Shown here one piece after another: positions 52,423 to 63,885 of a DNA stretch of 64,000 bases. Under the pieces are notes generated by a model. That model was not told the DNA's origin. It saw nothing but the letters and a program-made list of their open reading frames with translations, and did not search any database. Position 1 is the stretch's first letter; every line of letters starts with the position of its first letter. The translations under genes and the position numbers were made by a program. Source of the stretch: Sporothrix humicola (lineage: Eukaryota > Ascomycota > Sordariomycetes > Ophiostomatales > Ophiostomataceae). The stretch is from contig WNYE01000094.1 of assembly GCA_021396245.1 (NCBI GenBank), positions 62,001 through 126,000 of the forward strand. The letters run 5' to 3'.

Positions 52423-53954
52423 TTTGATAGGGTTAACAAAGAGGGAACAGTAAAGATGTGATGATAGAGATGAGGGAACAGTGCTAGAAGTGATGATTTG
52501 GGGATGGATATATGGTAAAGCAGATGAAGAGAAGATGGAGAAAGAGCAGGAAGAGAAGTTGAGGATGAAGCAGGGGAAGAGTTGACGGTATGGAAGGGAC
52601 GAGGGGAAGAGCTGGTGATACGGAAAGAACAACTTTTTTAACTTTCACTTCTCGTTTGGCAGGAGCGAAAAATCTTCACAAAACTCACGAGAATTGCCGA
52701 TATAATCTCTGACGAGAAGGACATGTGTGAGCGCCCCCAGCCCAATGTAATACCAACACAGTCGCGAGGTATTCTAGCAAGGCAAGATGATGAGGGAAAG
52801 TGATGTTGCCCAAATCTAATTCACGACGGTCCCGGGTCTGTCCAGTGTTGATTACTTCATAAGAGTCATAAAAACACCAAAAAAAAAAAAAACACACACA
52901 ATACAATAACACATGACGGGAGGTTAACGTGAGCGCCCCAGGCTAACTCATATACAATACGTATGTATATTTTAACAAGGCTATGCGAGAGTCGGAAAGA
53001 TACGGCAGATCTCGAATTTTAGGAGGTTCTCGGGTCGGTCCATTGCTAATTCACTTTTTGCTTGCAACGGTTGGTTGTAAGTAGGTAGGGCTTTCCCAAA
53101 ATGGAAATAGTGAGGCGACTAACATCATCTTACACTAATATGATGAGTAGACTCTGCCATAAATTTCAAGATTTGCCGAGTAGTTCCCTCTGTCAGAAGA
53201 CCCTGTTTGCAGCTAATATACATTGACTTTGGGACTATCTAGAAGACCGCCACGTATGCCTAAACCCTCGACAAAAATTAACCCAAAACCCACGAAATAA
53301 TGTAACAAAGAGAAAGAATCATAATAAAAAGAGAGAACCGTAGCAGAGAGAGACCTGTAACAAAAAAGTACGGAGTAAGTACTTTTACTTGGTGCACAGG
53401 TAGATATTTTACATACAAATCGTAAAAAGCAGAGTCCTGTCGAGGGTTTTGTCATACGTGGTGGTCTTTTAGCGAGTCCCTCGAGTTTCCCAGTCCATCC
53501 AGCCCGTTCGGCTCATTCAGCTCTGCCAGCCCACCCATCCTACTCTCCCATCTCATCATCTTTCTTTCATCTGAACATCAAACAAATTTTATCGGATCAC
53601 AACAAGCACAGGATACAAAAATTATGAAGTAGAACTTGGTATATTATGTCGAGGTAAGAGGGAGGTTAATCCGGCCCAAAATACAACGACGTAGCAAATT
53701 AGCTAAAAAGGCAAGACCAAGATCAAGAAAGAGAAAAGCAGCAGCAAGCCTAGTATTAAACCCCAGCCAGCCGCTTCCCGACTCATTCCACGACCTGGTA
53801 TGCAGTAAAGTAAAATAAAATTGACAAAGTGGTATAAGCACGACGAGACGTGAACAACGTTTAACGTGACAAAGGCAGAATAGAGAAGTGGAACTCTCTT
53901 TTCGAAATCAAGCGACAATGCAGATTGGACTCAAGGCTTCCATCAGGTACACGC
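52423..53954. other. Intergenic: AT-rich, with a diverged duplication
   Basis: About 1.5 kb with no gene. It holds a diverged tandem duplication (52727-53060), an A-run at 52879-52892, and a TACGGAGTA motif at 53369-53377. Confidence 0.55.
52727..53060. repeat. Diverged tandem duplication of about 202 bp
   Basis: Copy 1 starts GTGAGCGCCCCCAG at 52727 and copy 2 GTGAGCGCCCCAGG at 52929. Matches continue through AGCAAGGC/AACAAGGC, GGAAAG and the segment CCCGGGTCTGTCC/CTCGGGTCGGTCC. The copies have diverged strongly, in part by C-to-T type changes. Confidence 0.6.
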
Positions 53955-55640
53955 TTAAGCAATGTTGTCGTTCTTGACGCCGAGCAGGCCACCGTCAGCC
54001 ATGTCGGCCGCAAAGGTGGTGGACGGCTTCCACTTGGCCGAGGTACGCGGGGTCGTCTCCTCCATCATCTTGTCGACCTGCTCGAGGGTCAGGCCCTTGG
54101 TCTCGGGCACCAGGAAATAGGCGTACACGAACGCGGCTGTGCAGAGACCGCCCCAGACGAAGAAGACGGAGGACTTGAGGTTGCCCTTGTCCTCGCCGAC
54201 CATGTAGGGGGTGATGACGCCAATGATGGTGTTCCACAGCCAGTTGGAGGCGGTCGAGATACCGACACCACGCGAGCGGATGGGCAGGGGGAAGATCTCG
54301 CCGATGACGACCCAGGCAGCGGGGCCCCAGGTGGAGGCGAACGAGAAGATGTAGATGGCAATGAAGGCAATCTGGGCGTTGACGGCGGAGACGTTGTTGG
54401 CCAGGGTGTTGTCCGGGTCATCAGCAGTCGGGGCGGGGTGGGTCTTGTTGAAGCCGACGGTGACACCGACGATACCGACGATGAACTCGCAGATCAGCAT
54501 GGACAGGGCACCGAGAATGAGAATGGGACGGCGACCGAACTTCTCAATGGTGTAGAAGGAGACGGGGGTGGACACGACGTTGATGACGTTGAAGATGGTC
54601 GAGATCAGGAACGTGTTGGAGATGGCGCCGGTGGACTTGAGGAAAGGCGTCGAGTAGTAGAAGATAAAGTTGATACCGGTCCACTGCTGCATCATCTGGA
54701 GCGAGGTACCGAGAATGGTGCGGCGCAGGTTGGACTTGCCGGTCCACAGCGAGCCCTTGAAGCAGTTGGACCAGGAGCCAAACCAGGTGGTCGAGGGGAT
54801 CAGGGCACGCTCGTACTCCTCGTTGGCGACGATCTCAGCAAGCTCCATCTGGATGTACTCGGAGTCGCGGGGCTGGCCACGAAGGCGCGACAGCGAGGCA
54901 GCGGCGTCTTCGAGACGGCCCTTCTTGACGTAGTAACGGGGCGAGTCGGGCAGCAGGATCAGACCCGTGGCCAGGATGATGGCCCAGGCGAACTGAATGG
55001 AGATGGGGATGCGGTAGGCGCCGGTGTTGGTGCGGTCCTGGACGGCGTAGCAGACAACGGAGGCGAGCAGCAGACCGATGGTGATGCAGAACTGGTAGCC
55101 AGAGACAAGGGCACCGCGGATCTTGCGGGGCGAAATCTCAGACATGTACAGAACGACCACGGCCGAGACGAAACCGACACCGATACCAGCGATCAGACGG
55201 CCACCGACGAACACACCGAGGGGGTCGTGGGTCGAGGGGCCGGGAATCATCTGGACAATAACACCGACAATGTAGATCAAGCAACCAGCGACAACAATCC
55301 ACTTGCGGCCGTACCAATCAGCCAGGTCACCCGAGATCAGGGAGCCAAGGAACGTGCCCAGGGACAGAATCGAGACGATCAGAGACTGGTGGCTGGAGCC
55401 AATGGCCTTGGCGCCGGGGGACTCCATGATGTTGATGAACTCCTGGATGCCGTTGACGCCGTTGATGTAGCCGGAGTCGTAACCGAAGAAAATACCACCA
55501 AACGAGGCGAAGGCGCAGATGAGGTAGGCCTTCCAGGTGACGGGGGCCTCGACCAGCTCGACATCGCGGGTGGTGGCGAGGCCAGCCACGCCGTGGTGCT
55601 CGACCTCCGGTGCGGCGACCGTGTCCTTCTCAGCAGACAT
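53955..55640 (-). CDS. MFS hexose transporter
   Basis: A 561-residue single-exon protein with the sugar-porter pattern of fungal glucose carriers. Markers: FGGIFFGYDSGYINGVNG in helix 1, GDLADWYGRKW, GRLIAGIGVGFVSAVVVLYM, SPRKIRGALVSGYQF (PESPR counterpart is PDSPRYYVKKGR), the QQWTGINFIFYYSTPF stretch of glucose-type carriers, EKFGRRPILI and VPETKGLTLEQVDKMMEE. The length and these segments fit the high-affinity glucose transporter group (Hgt/Mst type). Plasma membrane, proton-coupled import of glucose or a related hexose. Codon use is strongly biased, so expression is probably high. It is far from the other transporter and is not part of that cluster. Confidence 0.93.
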   Translation of the reverse strand: MSAEKDTVAAPEVEHHGVAGLATTRDVELVEAPVTWKAYLICAFASFGGIFFGYDSGYINGVNGIQEFINIMESPGAKAIGSSHQSLIVSILSLGTFLGSLISGDLADWYGRKWIVVAGCLIYIVGVIVQMIPGPSTHDPLGVFVGGRLIAGIGVGFVSAVVVLYMSEISPRKIRGALVSGYQFCITIGLLLASVVCYAVQDRTNTGAYRIPISIQFAWAIILATGLILLPDSPRYYVKKGRLEDAAASLSRLRGQPRDSEYIQMELAEIVANEEYERALIPSTTWFGSWSNCFKGSLWTGKSNLRRTILGTSLQMMQQWTGINFIFYYSTPFLKSTGAISNTFLISTIFNVINVVSTPVSFYTIEKFGRRPILILGALSMLICEFIVGIVGVTVGFNKTHPAPTADDPDNTLANNVSAVNAQIAFIAIYIFSFASTWGPAAWVVIGEIFPLPIRSRGVGISTASNWLWNTIIGVITPYMVGEDKGNLKSSVFFVWGGLCTAAFVYAYFLVPETKGLTLEQVDKMMEETTPRTSAKWKPSTTFAADMADGGLLGVKNDNIA

Positions 55641-55775
55641 TGTGAATATCCTGTTGGCGAGGATGAATTGGAGGAAAAGGAGAAAGGGGAAAAGGGGTTG
55701 TTGTGAAGGTTGGCTTGAGGAACAAGAAACAAAAGAGGAAGGGACGATCCAGAAGAAGAGGGGAGGAGCGAAGTC

Positions 55776-55783
55776 CTTATATG
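55776..55783 (-). promoter_or_regulatory. TATA-like box of the hexose transporter
   Basis: CATATAAG on the minus strand, about 137 bp before the transporter ATG. Confidence 0.45.
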
Positions 55784-55813
55784 TCGAGACAGGGAAGAGG
55801 ACCTGTTGATCGA

Positions 55814-56120
55814 CTGGGGGGTGCAGAGAGGGGATGAGGAGACAAGAGAAGAAAAAAAAAGAAGGGGTCCGAGATGATACGGTCGGGGGTGGAACGTCAG
55901 TTATTTAAGCTATTTTTCTTTTTTTTCTTTTTCTTTTCTGCTCTGTCCCCGGTTCTTTCTAGTGGGTGACTGGGGTGTGGGATGGGGAGAGGGGAGGAAG
56001 AGGAAGGAGGAGGAGAGAGGCAAGGTCGGAGAAGGGAGAAAAAGAGAGACAAGGGAAGGAAAGCAAAGAAGAAAAAAAGGAAACAGACGGGGAGCAGGGG
56101 GCGGAAGGAGCTCTCTGGGG
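55814..56120. promoter_or_regulatory. Three CTGGGG sites, candidate CreA/CRE1 elements
   Basis: CTGGGG at 55814-55819, 55970-55975 and 56115-56120, matching the SYGGRG consensus of carbon-catabolite repressors, 170-480 bp before the hexose transporter ATG. The region is G-rich, so chance matches are likely. Confidence 0.3.
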
Positions 56121-59100
56121 ATGGGTTCCACAAACAAATGTCGTGTGTGGGAGGTGGTGTGCGTGGATGTGGACGTGTGTGGACGTGTGAGTACACGGAG
56201 CAGGCGCGAGCGCGTGCCTTCCCAGAATGTACATTTATTACAGAATGCACCCAGGCCGCCCCTTCTGTTTGTGGACGTTGGCCGTTTTCACGAACATTTT
56301 ACTACGAACATAAGACGAGCAGAGTGGCACCAGACTAGGAAAGACCAATTGTGGAGAGGCCGAGTCTAAAAGGCCAGGCCGTGGAGAAGGAGGGCAGAGT
56401 ATGGCCGAAGCCAGGCGACGCCAAGATGGAGAAGGCTGCTGGGGGAGCATGAAAGAGAAAAAATACGCGGGAGGAACAAAAAGGAACAAAAAGAAAACGG
56501 AGAGAAAAGAGAGCATCTGGCCGAGAGAGGGGAGCTGGGGCATTGGCTCCGTACCGGCGAACAGTCTCGAACGGGGGTGGCGTGGCGACCCCAGAAGGAG
56601 GAGACAAAAGAACGACACAAACGAGGAAAGAGCACCAGAAGAAAGAAAAAAAAAGACAAGAAAAAACTTTTCTTTTTGACAGGCCCCATGGAGAAGACAC
56701 GCGGATTCGCCTCTTTGAACGTTACGTGAAAGATCCTCGCTGCACCTGTATCTAATCATGGCCTATGGCAGTTCAATGCTTTGTTGATCATCTGTAGGGA
56801 CCACCTCGACTATCTGAAGTATTCCAGAGACCGTGACACTGATCGTCTTCGCCTTCCCCTGTGTCCCAGAGTTGTTCTTGCCCTGGGCGGAAAGAAAGTG
56901 CACACGAAGCACGAGGCAAGAGGTAAGAGGGGAGGGTAGGCAAGCAGACAAGATCTCGAGAGCAAGGAAACACAAAAGAGATCACACAAAACGGCAAGAA
57001 CATCCAAAAGCTACTCCAATTTTTTACCCTAGAGGTCGTCCTTGTGGTGGCCACCCCCGTCCACCCCTTGTCATTTTAGCAATTGTTTTTGCATTAAAAA
57101 TATTTACTCGAGCGCCGAAGAACGACCATGGTGCATCTGGGCTGCACTGGCGTCTCTCTTTCTTCCCCTTCCCTTTTGTTTCTTCACCCCACCCTCCCAG
57201 GAGCCCACTTCTCCACAATGTCGCACACCCTCTTTTTTACCTTCACCCACACCCCTCCCCTGCTCTCCACGATGAGAGGACTCACTCTGTTTCTTGACGA
57301 CTGTCTGCACGCAGCACAGCACAACATCTATTTCCCTGCTTCCACATCGCGGCTGGCCCGCGGGTACGGGGCAACAAACGCACGTTTTAGCCATTGTTTC
57401 CATCAAGTTAATTAATTGGCAAGGGGTAAAGAGAGAAGAAGGGAAGGGAAGGACAGAAGGGAAGAGGCACGAAAAGGCACCAAAGGCAGAGGACGGCAGG
57501 ATAGCAATTGCTTGTCTCGAGGGATCTGTTGGTTCGCACGGAAGCAAGGCAATTCGTCGAGGCAAGTCAAAGTGGCGTCTCTCTCGGCCTTTTTTTGGCC
57601 TGTCTTCTTATTTTTGGCTGCATCGTTTCGCATCCTTTCCGTCTGGGCAAGGAGCCAGTCAGTGCCCACGATTCACCTTCCTTAGCAGCATGTGTATTCC
57701 TGACAGGCGTCCCCTGCAAGTATCGGGGAGGCCAAAAGACTGTGAGGATTTGTAGAACTCGTGCCGATACAGTCACGATGTCTTTTTGGGAGTCCTCTTC
57801 CTCATCCTCGGAGGACACGAGCCTCGGGATGCGCCGATGAGGTGAGCAAAAAGGCCGGCGAGGTCATGTGCTGTTGGCCTACACAAATACGACACGGCTG
57901 AGGCGACTTTTCACGACAGGGGATGGTTGAGAACAAGAGACGTCAAAGAACGGCCGTCGCCGTCCGGAGGCGTCGAAAGGCAAAAAGGCAAAAGAGGCGC
58001 TTGCGCTAGTCTGAGCGGCTCTTTGCGGAGCTAAAATACCTGGGGCATTTGGCGCTTTGGGCTTTGCGGCGCTGGGGCATACCAAGAAGAGCAGCCAGAA
58101 GCGAGGCTCTAGCAGTGTTCTGGCATTTACAGCGCGGTCCTAGAAATTTTTAGCGGGCGGCCGCTGCCTTACTCAGCTAAGACGGTGCCTGTCACGAGGA
58201 CAAGAATACGCGGTGAGACACGATGAAAGAAAAAAATAAAGAAAAAAAGATGCGATCAAAGAAAAGAAAAGAAAGCACTGGCCAGGAACAAAATGCCAGC
58301 CACTGACGAAATGGACTATTTGCCCAGAATAGGCGAATGGGCCGTGAAAAGATAAAAGAAAGAGTGAAGCATTTTCAAGACCAGAAAAAAGAAAGCAAAA
58401 ATATGCCACATGCTGGCCAGGGAGAGAACACGCGGGTGAGGCGCTGAAGGCGCTGAAGCGAGGCACAGGTGCCTGTATTTCCCACGATGAGGCGTTCCCT
58501 GTCGAGGGAGAAGAGTGAAGACAGCGGTCGTCGTTGTAAACAAAGAGACGACAAACTAACGTCGCCACTTTCCAATACACGTATCACAGTGACTGTCAAC
58601 AATCGCTGCAACATACGACTTACTGTGCATTACGGCGCTTCTACGGGACAAGTAATTGCCCTACAAACACACCCACAAAAACACGCTGGACGGAACTGTC
58701 TCCGTGATTTGTCAATGGCGTTGATGGCCTTGAATGGCCTACAGAAATGGCGTCGCCGATCCGGCTGTCAAGAAGACGGCCTGGCCGCCGTCGAAGTTGG
58801 GTCTGCAAGTCTGCTGCTTTTTGGTGGCGTGCTGTGAATTCGCTACGGAGTACTGCCGGGTCTAATGCTGGTCTTGCAGGAGGGCTGCATCGACAGACGA
58901 CTACAGTCGACTACAGTTTATCGTTTGGCCATTCAGACTGGGCGGAACGTAAGAAAAAAGGACGAAAATCAATATCAAGTGACAAATCAAAGACATGGGG
59001 GACACATCGAACAAGCTTAATTCAGGAGACTTTGCACTTAAACGTTCTCCTCTATTTTCGTCACTTTGAGGCCGCTGTTTGACGCAGTTGGCCGATCACT

Positions 59101-62100
59101 AACAAATATGTACGATGCCTGCACATGGCAAAGTCACGTATCCAGATCTAGGGAGAGACAGGCCAAACAGACAAGCAGACGAGCCAGAGACAAGCAAACA
59201 GGCGAGAGACATTGCGTGGAAAGAGACGATCGGAGAATCGGAGCCAAAAAGAGCCACGATATTCGTGGACAAGGCACCGGGCGTGAGCAACGAGCACAGG
59301 CAGCCGTCTGTCACGCCCGCCGAGTTTGCGGTAATATCTGGTGTCAACGATTCGGTTCATGGCACACAGATATCACACAAAAGGAGAGCCTCTCGTTCCA
59401 AGAAAAGAAACACGCCCGAAATGGGAGGCAATAAGAAAATAAGAGCGCAACAGTGTGCACTATTGGGCATAGGCCGATGTTGGGGAACATGCAACCCTCA
59501 CGACGGTTGCCCAAAGAAACACTCAATAAAACGACGAGGCTATCGAAAGGCTGCCCCAAGAAAAACGTTGGCGGCCAAGAAAAGGACCAAACGACCAAAC
59601 GACCAAAAGAAAGACCACAAAAGCAACGAAGTACGCCCGACGATCCCCCTCCTTCGGGCCTCTTTTGCAGTCTTTTGTCGTCTGTTGTCGCCCTTGATTC
59701 GTCTGAAAGCCTCATCGTGCGGGGGAGCCAAGAATCAACACGCACAAAGGCTGTCATTTTTGCCCTCTTTTTCTGTTATCTTTGCTTGGTATCTCTCCCT
59801 TCTCCCCAGATGCGGGATGTCCCACGGGGTTTCTCTCAAAAGTAGCGTGGTCTCCCTGCGGCGAGGAGTGAGCGATGCATCACAGAAAGGCCCGAAGATG
59901 TCGACTTTTGACTTTCGCCATGTACTCTGTCAGAAGTGAGAGGGCGTGTAAGTTTTTGGTCTTGACCTGGTCTGCCCTAGCGTCAAAGTCCGTTGTTCTG
60001 GTCTCGCATCGCTTCTTCCCTGCAAAAGCGGATCCTCGATGGACCTTCAAAAAAAAAATCAACCCCTGTCGAGGTCCACCATGCCCCTGTCGTCTCTCTT
60101 CTCTACTGTCTGTCGCTCACGTCCGCTCTCTCCGTTTTGCTGTTCTGCTATTCTGGTGGCGTTTTAGTTGACAGGCCAAGTTTGGCGAGCTCGACGGCAG
60201 CCACAGACTAGGCCGAGCGCTGAAAGCGTGTTGACATTTGCTTTGACGTCGACGGCGTCGGCCTTACCTTGTGTAGTTTGCCTCCTACCGTTTGACATTG
60301 GCGTTGCAGTCCGTGGCAGTCCCATCGGAGGAGGATTCGATGGCACGATGGGCAGCCACATCTCTTGGCTGTCGAAGACTGACTGACAACCACACACCCC
60401 TTCCTCGAAAGACTAGCTTCCCCAGGCCCTGCCAAGACGCTCAAAACCAAGGTCGCCTTTTGGCGGCGGAAGCCGCCCAAAAAGAAGCGCCGGCGCATGT
60501 GCAGTCGATAGGAGGGGACTCCAGCGCCGCACCGCTGCAAGCCGTACGGGAAGTCACGCTGGCAGTCGTCTCACTGCACGCTTGGCTGCTGACTGTCGAG
60601 ACTTGTCTGGCTATGGAGCCCCTAGGTCGGGGATACACCCAAATGGGCCAACGCTCGGCGGTATTCCTCGACGCTAGCGACGGCCACTTGGAAAATGTCC
60701 AGTGGAATGGAATAAAAAGTCTCCTTTTTAAACTTCTTACGTTCTTTTTCACGATTTTCTGCACTTGTTTCCTCATGCTCGTCGTCTCCGTTTCAGAGAC
60801 CATTCCGTTTTCAGAACGAGTCCTCCAAATGTCAAGCCTCCGACGTCACCATGAAGCTCAAACGTGTCACGTAACATGAGATTGGCGTTGAAAATCGAAA
60901 ATCGGGGAATCAGTAAAATCAGTAAATCAGAGTTTTCGCATTTCGATGTCCAGCTCGTCTGAATTCAGTATGGCCCTTCTCCTTCCCATTTCCATGCCGA
61001 GGCTTGGCAGAGTAATTCCAAACGCGAAACGAAAGAAAAAGCAGTTGATGTTGATGCTTTTCAGTTTTGACTTTTGATGCAAGCCCACGAAACTGATTTT
61101 TCACGATGTATTTTTGCTGTCTTTTTTGCGTCTCCTTCTGTCGGTCCTTTTCACGGTCCAGACCTTTTTTTACCTTTTTTCTTAGTCTCCCCCTGCTGCC
61201 CCTATTACTCCCATTTAAGTTATTAACTCACATTGTACAGGACAGTGGAGCCCCCTGGGGCCGGCACTTTTGGCCCTGTATCTTTGTTCCCTTTCAGTGC
61301 ATTTTTACCGCTATCCTGGTATGTCGGTACCTTTGTACACCACCTCCACGGCATTTCTACGGGCTTTTTACTAACTTCTCACTGCATAAAAATTTGCATC
61401 TAGACCACTGAAGATCCAGGGACACGAGTATGCTTCTTTTTAGGGCATGAAATCCCTGTGTCCGGTCGTCGTATTGTGCCTTTTCTCTGTTTTTAGCGCT
61501 GAACAGCGTTCGTCGTGATTTATGCTTTTTTTACTGCCCACAATGCCCCTAATTACTGCCGGCCGGGGCCTTCCAGCCAATCACAGCCCTCAAAAGTCGA
61601 CCGGTCAGACTCCCTGTCACTGAAATGGGCCATTCACAGCGTGTTCTGGACTGTTGGCAGCAACTGTATTTGCACATCGTGACTGTAACTGAACCTACAA
61701 CCCATCGCCCATCAGAACGGACCAAAACGGTGTGCGAGCATCGCAGAGGCCTCTGATCCCTTGGTTGTCATTGCTGCCTCGACACTCGCTTGTCTGATTT
61801 GACTTCCTTCTTTTTGACCGTCATCCCCCGCCTCTTCCAGACTTGCATCGACCTTGGGTCGCCAATGTGCACGGTGCAGCAAAAACAAAACACAACCGAG
61901 CTTGGGTATTGGTCAAAGCAATGCTCCCTCTTTACTGAGTACTGTCACTACTGTAGTAAGTCAAGCCCGAGATGGCATGTTGTATCTTGATGTCGTAGCT
62001 GGCCATCGTGAAGCGTAAGGTCGGTTTTGTCAACACATCAAGAACGTCTTCACGGAAAGAAGCGCGTCTGGAGGAAGAGACTGGCCCTGAACTTGTCAAA

Positions 62101-62769
62101 ATTATCTTCGCCAAAGTTTACTGGTTCGGGGAGAGATCGCCCGCCGTCATCTCTTTCTTCTGTTTTGCTTCTCTTTTTCTTCTTTCCGTTCTCCCTTTCC
62201 TTCTTCTCCTTCTCCTCGTGTTCTTCTCACGCTTCGCTGCATTCCTAGGACGAGACTCCACGAGGAAAACAAGCTCTCTCGTTTCCAGCACGTCGAACAC
62301 GTCCGTGTTGCAATCTTGAATCTTTCCTTGTGTCTTGCATGCTCGTGGCTTCCTCTTCCCGCCCGCTGATCGTTGTCAAATTTGCCCTCGAGTTACCTAA
62401 AAACCGGGTCGCGTCTGTGTTTGCAGAGGACGAAATCGAAGAAGTCTCACAGAAAAGAGCCAGAAAAGAGATGGAAGGACGCCGGCGAGGACCCTTTAAT
62501 TTCACAGGGACCGCTGATCGCAACTGCACCAGTCAAGTCGGCAATGGGGACGATCAACACAACAGGGACAAAATACGACTGAAGAAACGGAATCATCCCG
62601 ACGCAAAAGAAAGCACTGAATACAAATGAAAACGGTGAAGAAATCTGGGACAAGGAAAAGTGAAATTGCAAAGGGGCCATCCTGCGAACAGTGCAGCTTC
62701 CTCAACGAGAGTCTGTTGACGACTCGAGTACTCCGTACCTCCATAGAGATACCTACGGATAGCCACAGG

Positions 62770-62814
62770 TGCATGCAGAATGCAGTCTGCAGCCTGCAAC
62801 TGCATCAAGCTGCA
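62770..62814. repeat. Heptanucleotide-like TGCA array
   Basis: Seven TGCA in 45 bp (62770, 62774, 62781, 62788, 62795, 62801, 62811), several spaced by exactly 7 bp (TGCAGAA, TGCAGTC, TGCAGCC, TGCAACT). Confidence 0.6.
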
Positions 62815-63579
62815 TCTTACACGCAGAGACCGTCCCTCTGGCGCCTGTAAATTGCAAGTATCGTGCCCAAATGGCCCTTGGAGTCACTTCAATACTTGGC
62901 CGCGGCCGACATTGCGCCGGCCAGCATGTCACTGTGTGTATCTTACAAAGTACTCGTACTCCAAGAACATGTGCACCCCCTACGCAGTACACAATAGAGA
63001 CTCATCGTGAAGCTCAGCTTCAAGCTGTCTTCTGAAATGCGGTTAGGCTCGCTCCTCGTGCATTTCTCGTGTTTGCCGGCCATTGTCTCTAATCTTGTGA
63101 GCTTGTCTGAGACTTTGAGACCTTTGCCATGCAATGTTTGACTCTCTCTGCCCTTGTCCCTTCTTGTCCAGCCGTCTTGCTGTTCCGTTTTTGAAACATC
63201 TCTTCTCTGAAGCTGATCGCCAGCCCGTTCTTCTACATTCGTCTACTTTTGTCTGTAATGATTCCAGACTCACGACACCATTTTGTGCTTTCTTGTAGCT
63301 CATTCCCGCGCATCTCCTCAAAAGTACCCCCTCGTGCCCCGTCGTTGCAACAAGAGTAAAAACGGGGAGCTCCAATGACCAAAAACACACCAAAGCACAA
63401 TAGGTCAAACGTGGTTTTGTGTGCCGTGGTAGAGTTGTATCCAGGCTCGAGTGCTTGGCTAGGGACGACCACATCGACAATCGGCCCGGACGCACACACA
63501 CTGCAGGCTTGCAGGCTTGGGGGGAGTGTGGTGCGGTCTTGGCGAACATGGGTTTTTCTTTCCCCGGAGGCGACGTCCG

Positions 63580-63614
63580 CATTGGAGCATTGGACATTGG
63601 AGCTTTGGCATTGG
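63580..63614. promoter_or_regulatory. Cluster of four CCAAT boxes (inverted)
   Basis: CATTGG at 63580, 63588, 63595 and 63609; each is CCAATG on the other strand. The CCAAT-binding complex is a general activator; four sites in 35 bp is unusual. Confidence 0.45.
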
Positions 63615-63853
63615 ACCCAGAGACTGTCACGAGGATTTCGGACCACATTCAAATGCAAGAAATGCAAACGGTGACGAGTGGTGACGACTGGTGACGAGAC
63701 GACAACACGACACGACGAGACGCCTCCAAGACTGACAAGACTTTTCGCTGTGACAGTTTGTACTAACATTCTGTCACAGTTTTGTAATGCGGTCTGCTGT
63801 TAAACGCCCGCTTTGGTGCCCCGTGATGCGTCTGACCGCCTTCTTGTTTTTTC

Positions 63854-63885
63854 TTTTTGTCGTTTTTGTCGTTTTTGTCGTTTTT
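63854..63885. repeat. TTTTTGTCG microsatellite
   Basis: Three perfect 9-bp units plus a partial one. Confidence 0.8.

Noticed and set aside
53925..55706. 593-codon plus-strand frame
   Set aside because: Antisense of the hexose transporter; Asp/Gly-rich with no domain.
60292..60879. 195-codon plus-strand frame
   Set aside because: Begins at a non-ATG codon and has no recognisable domain.
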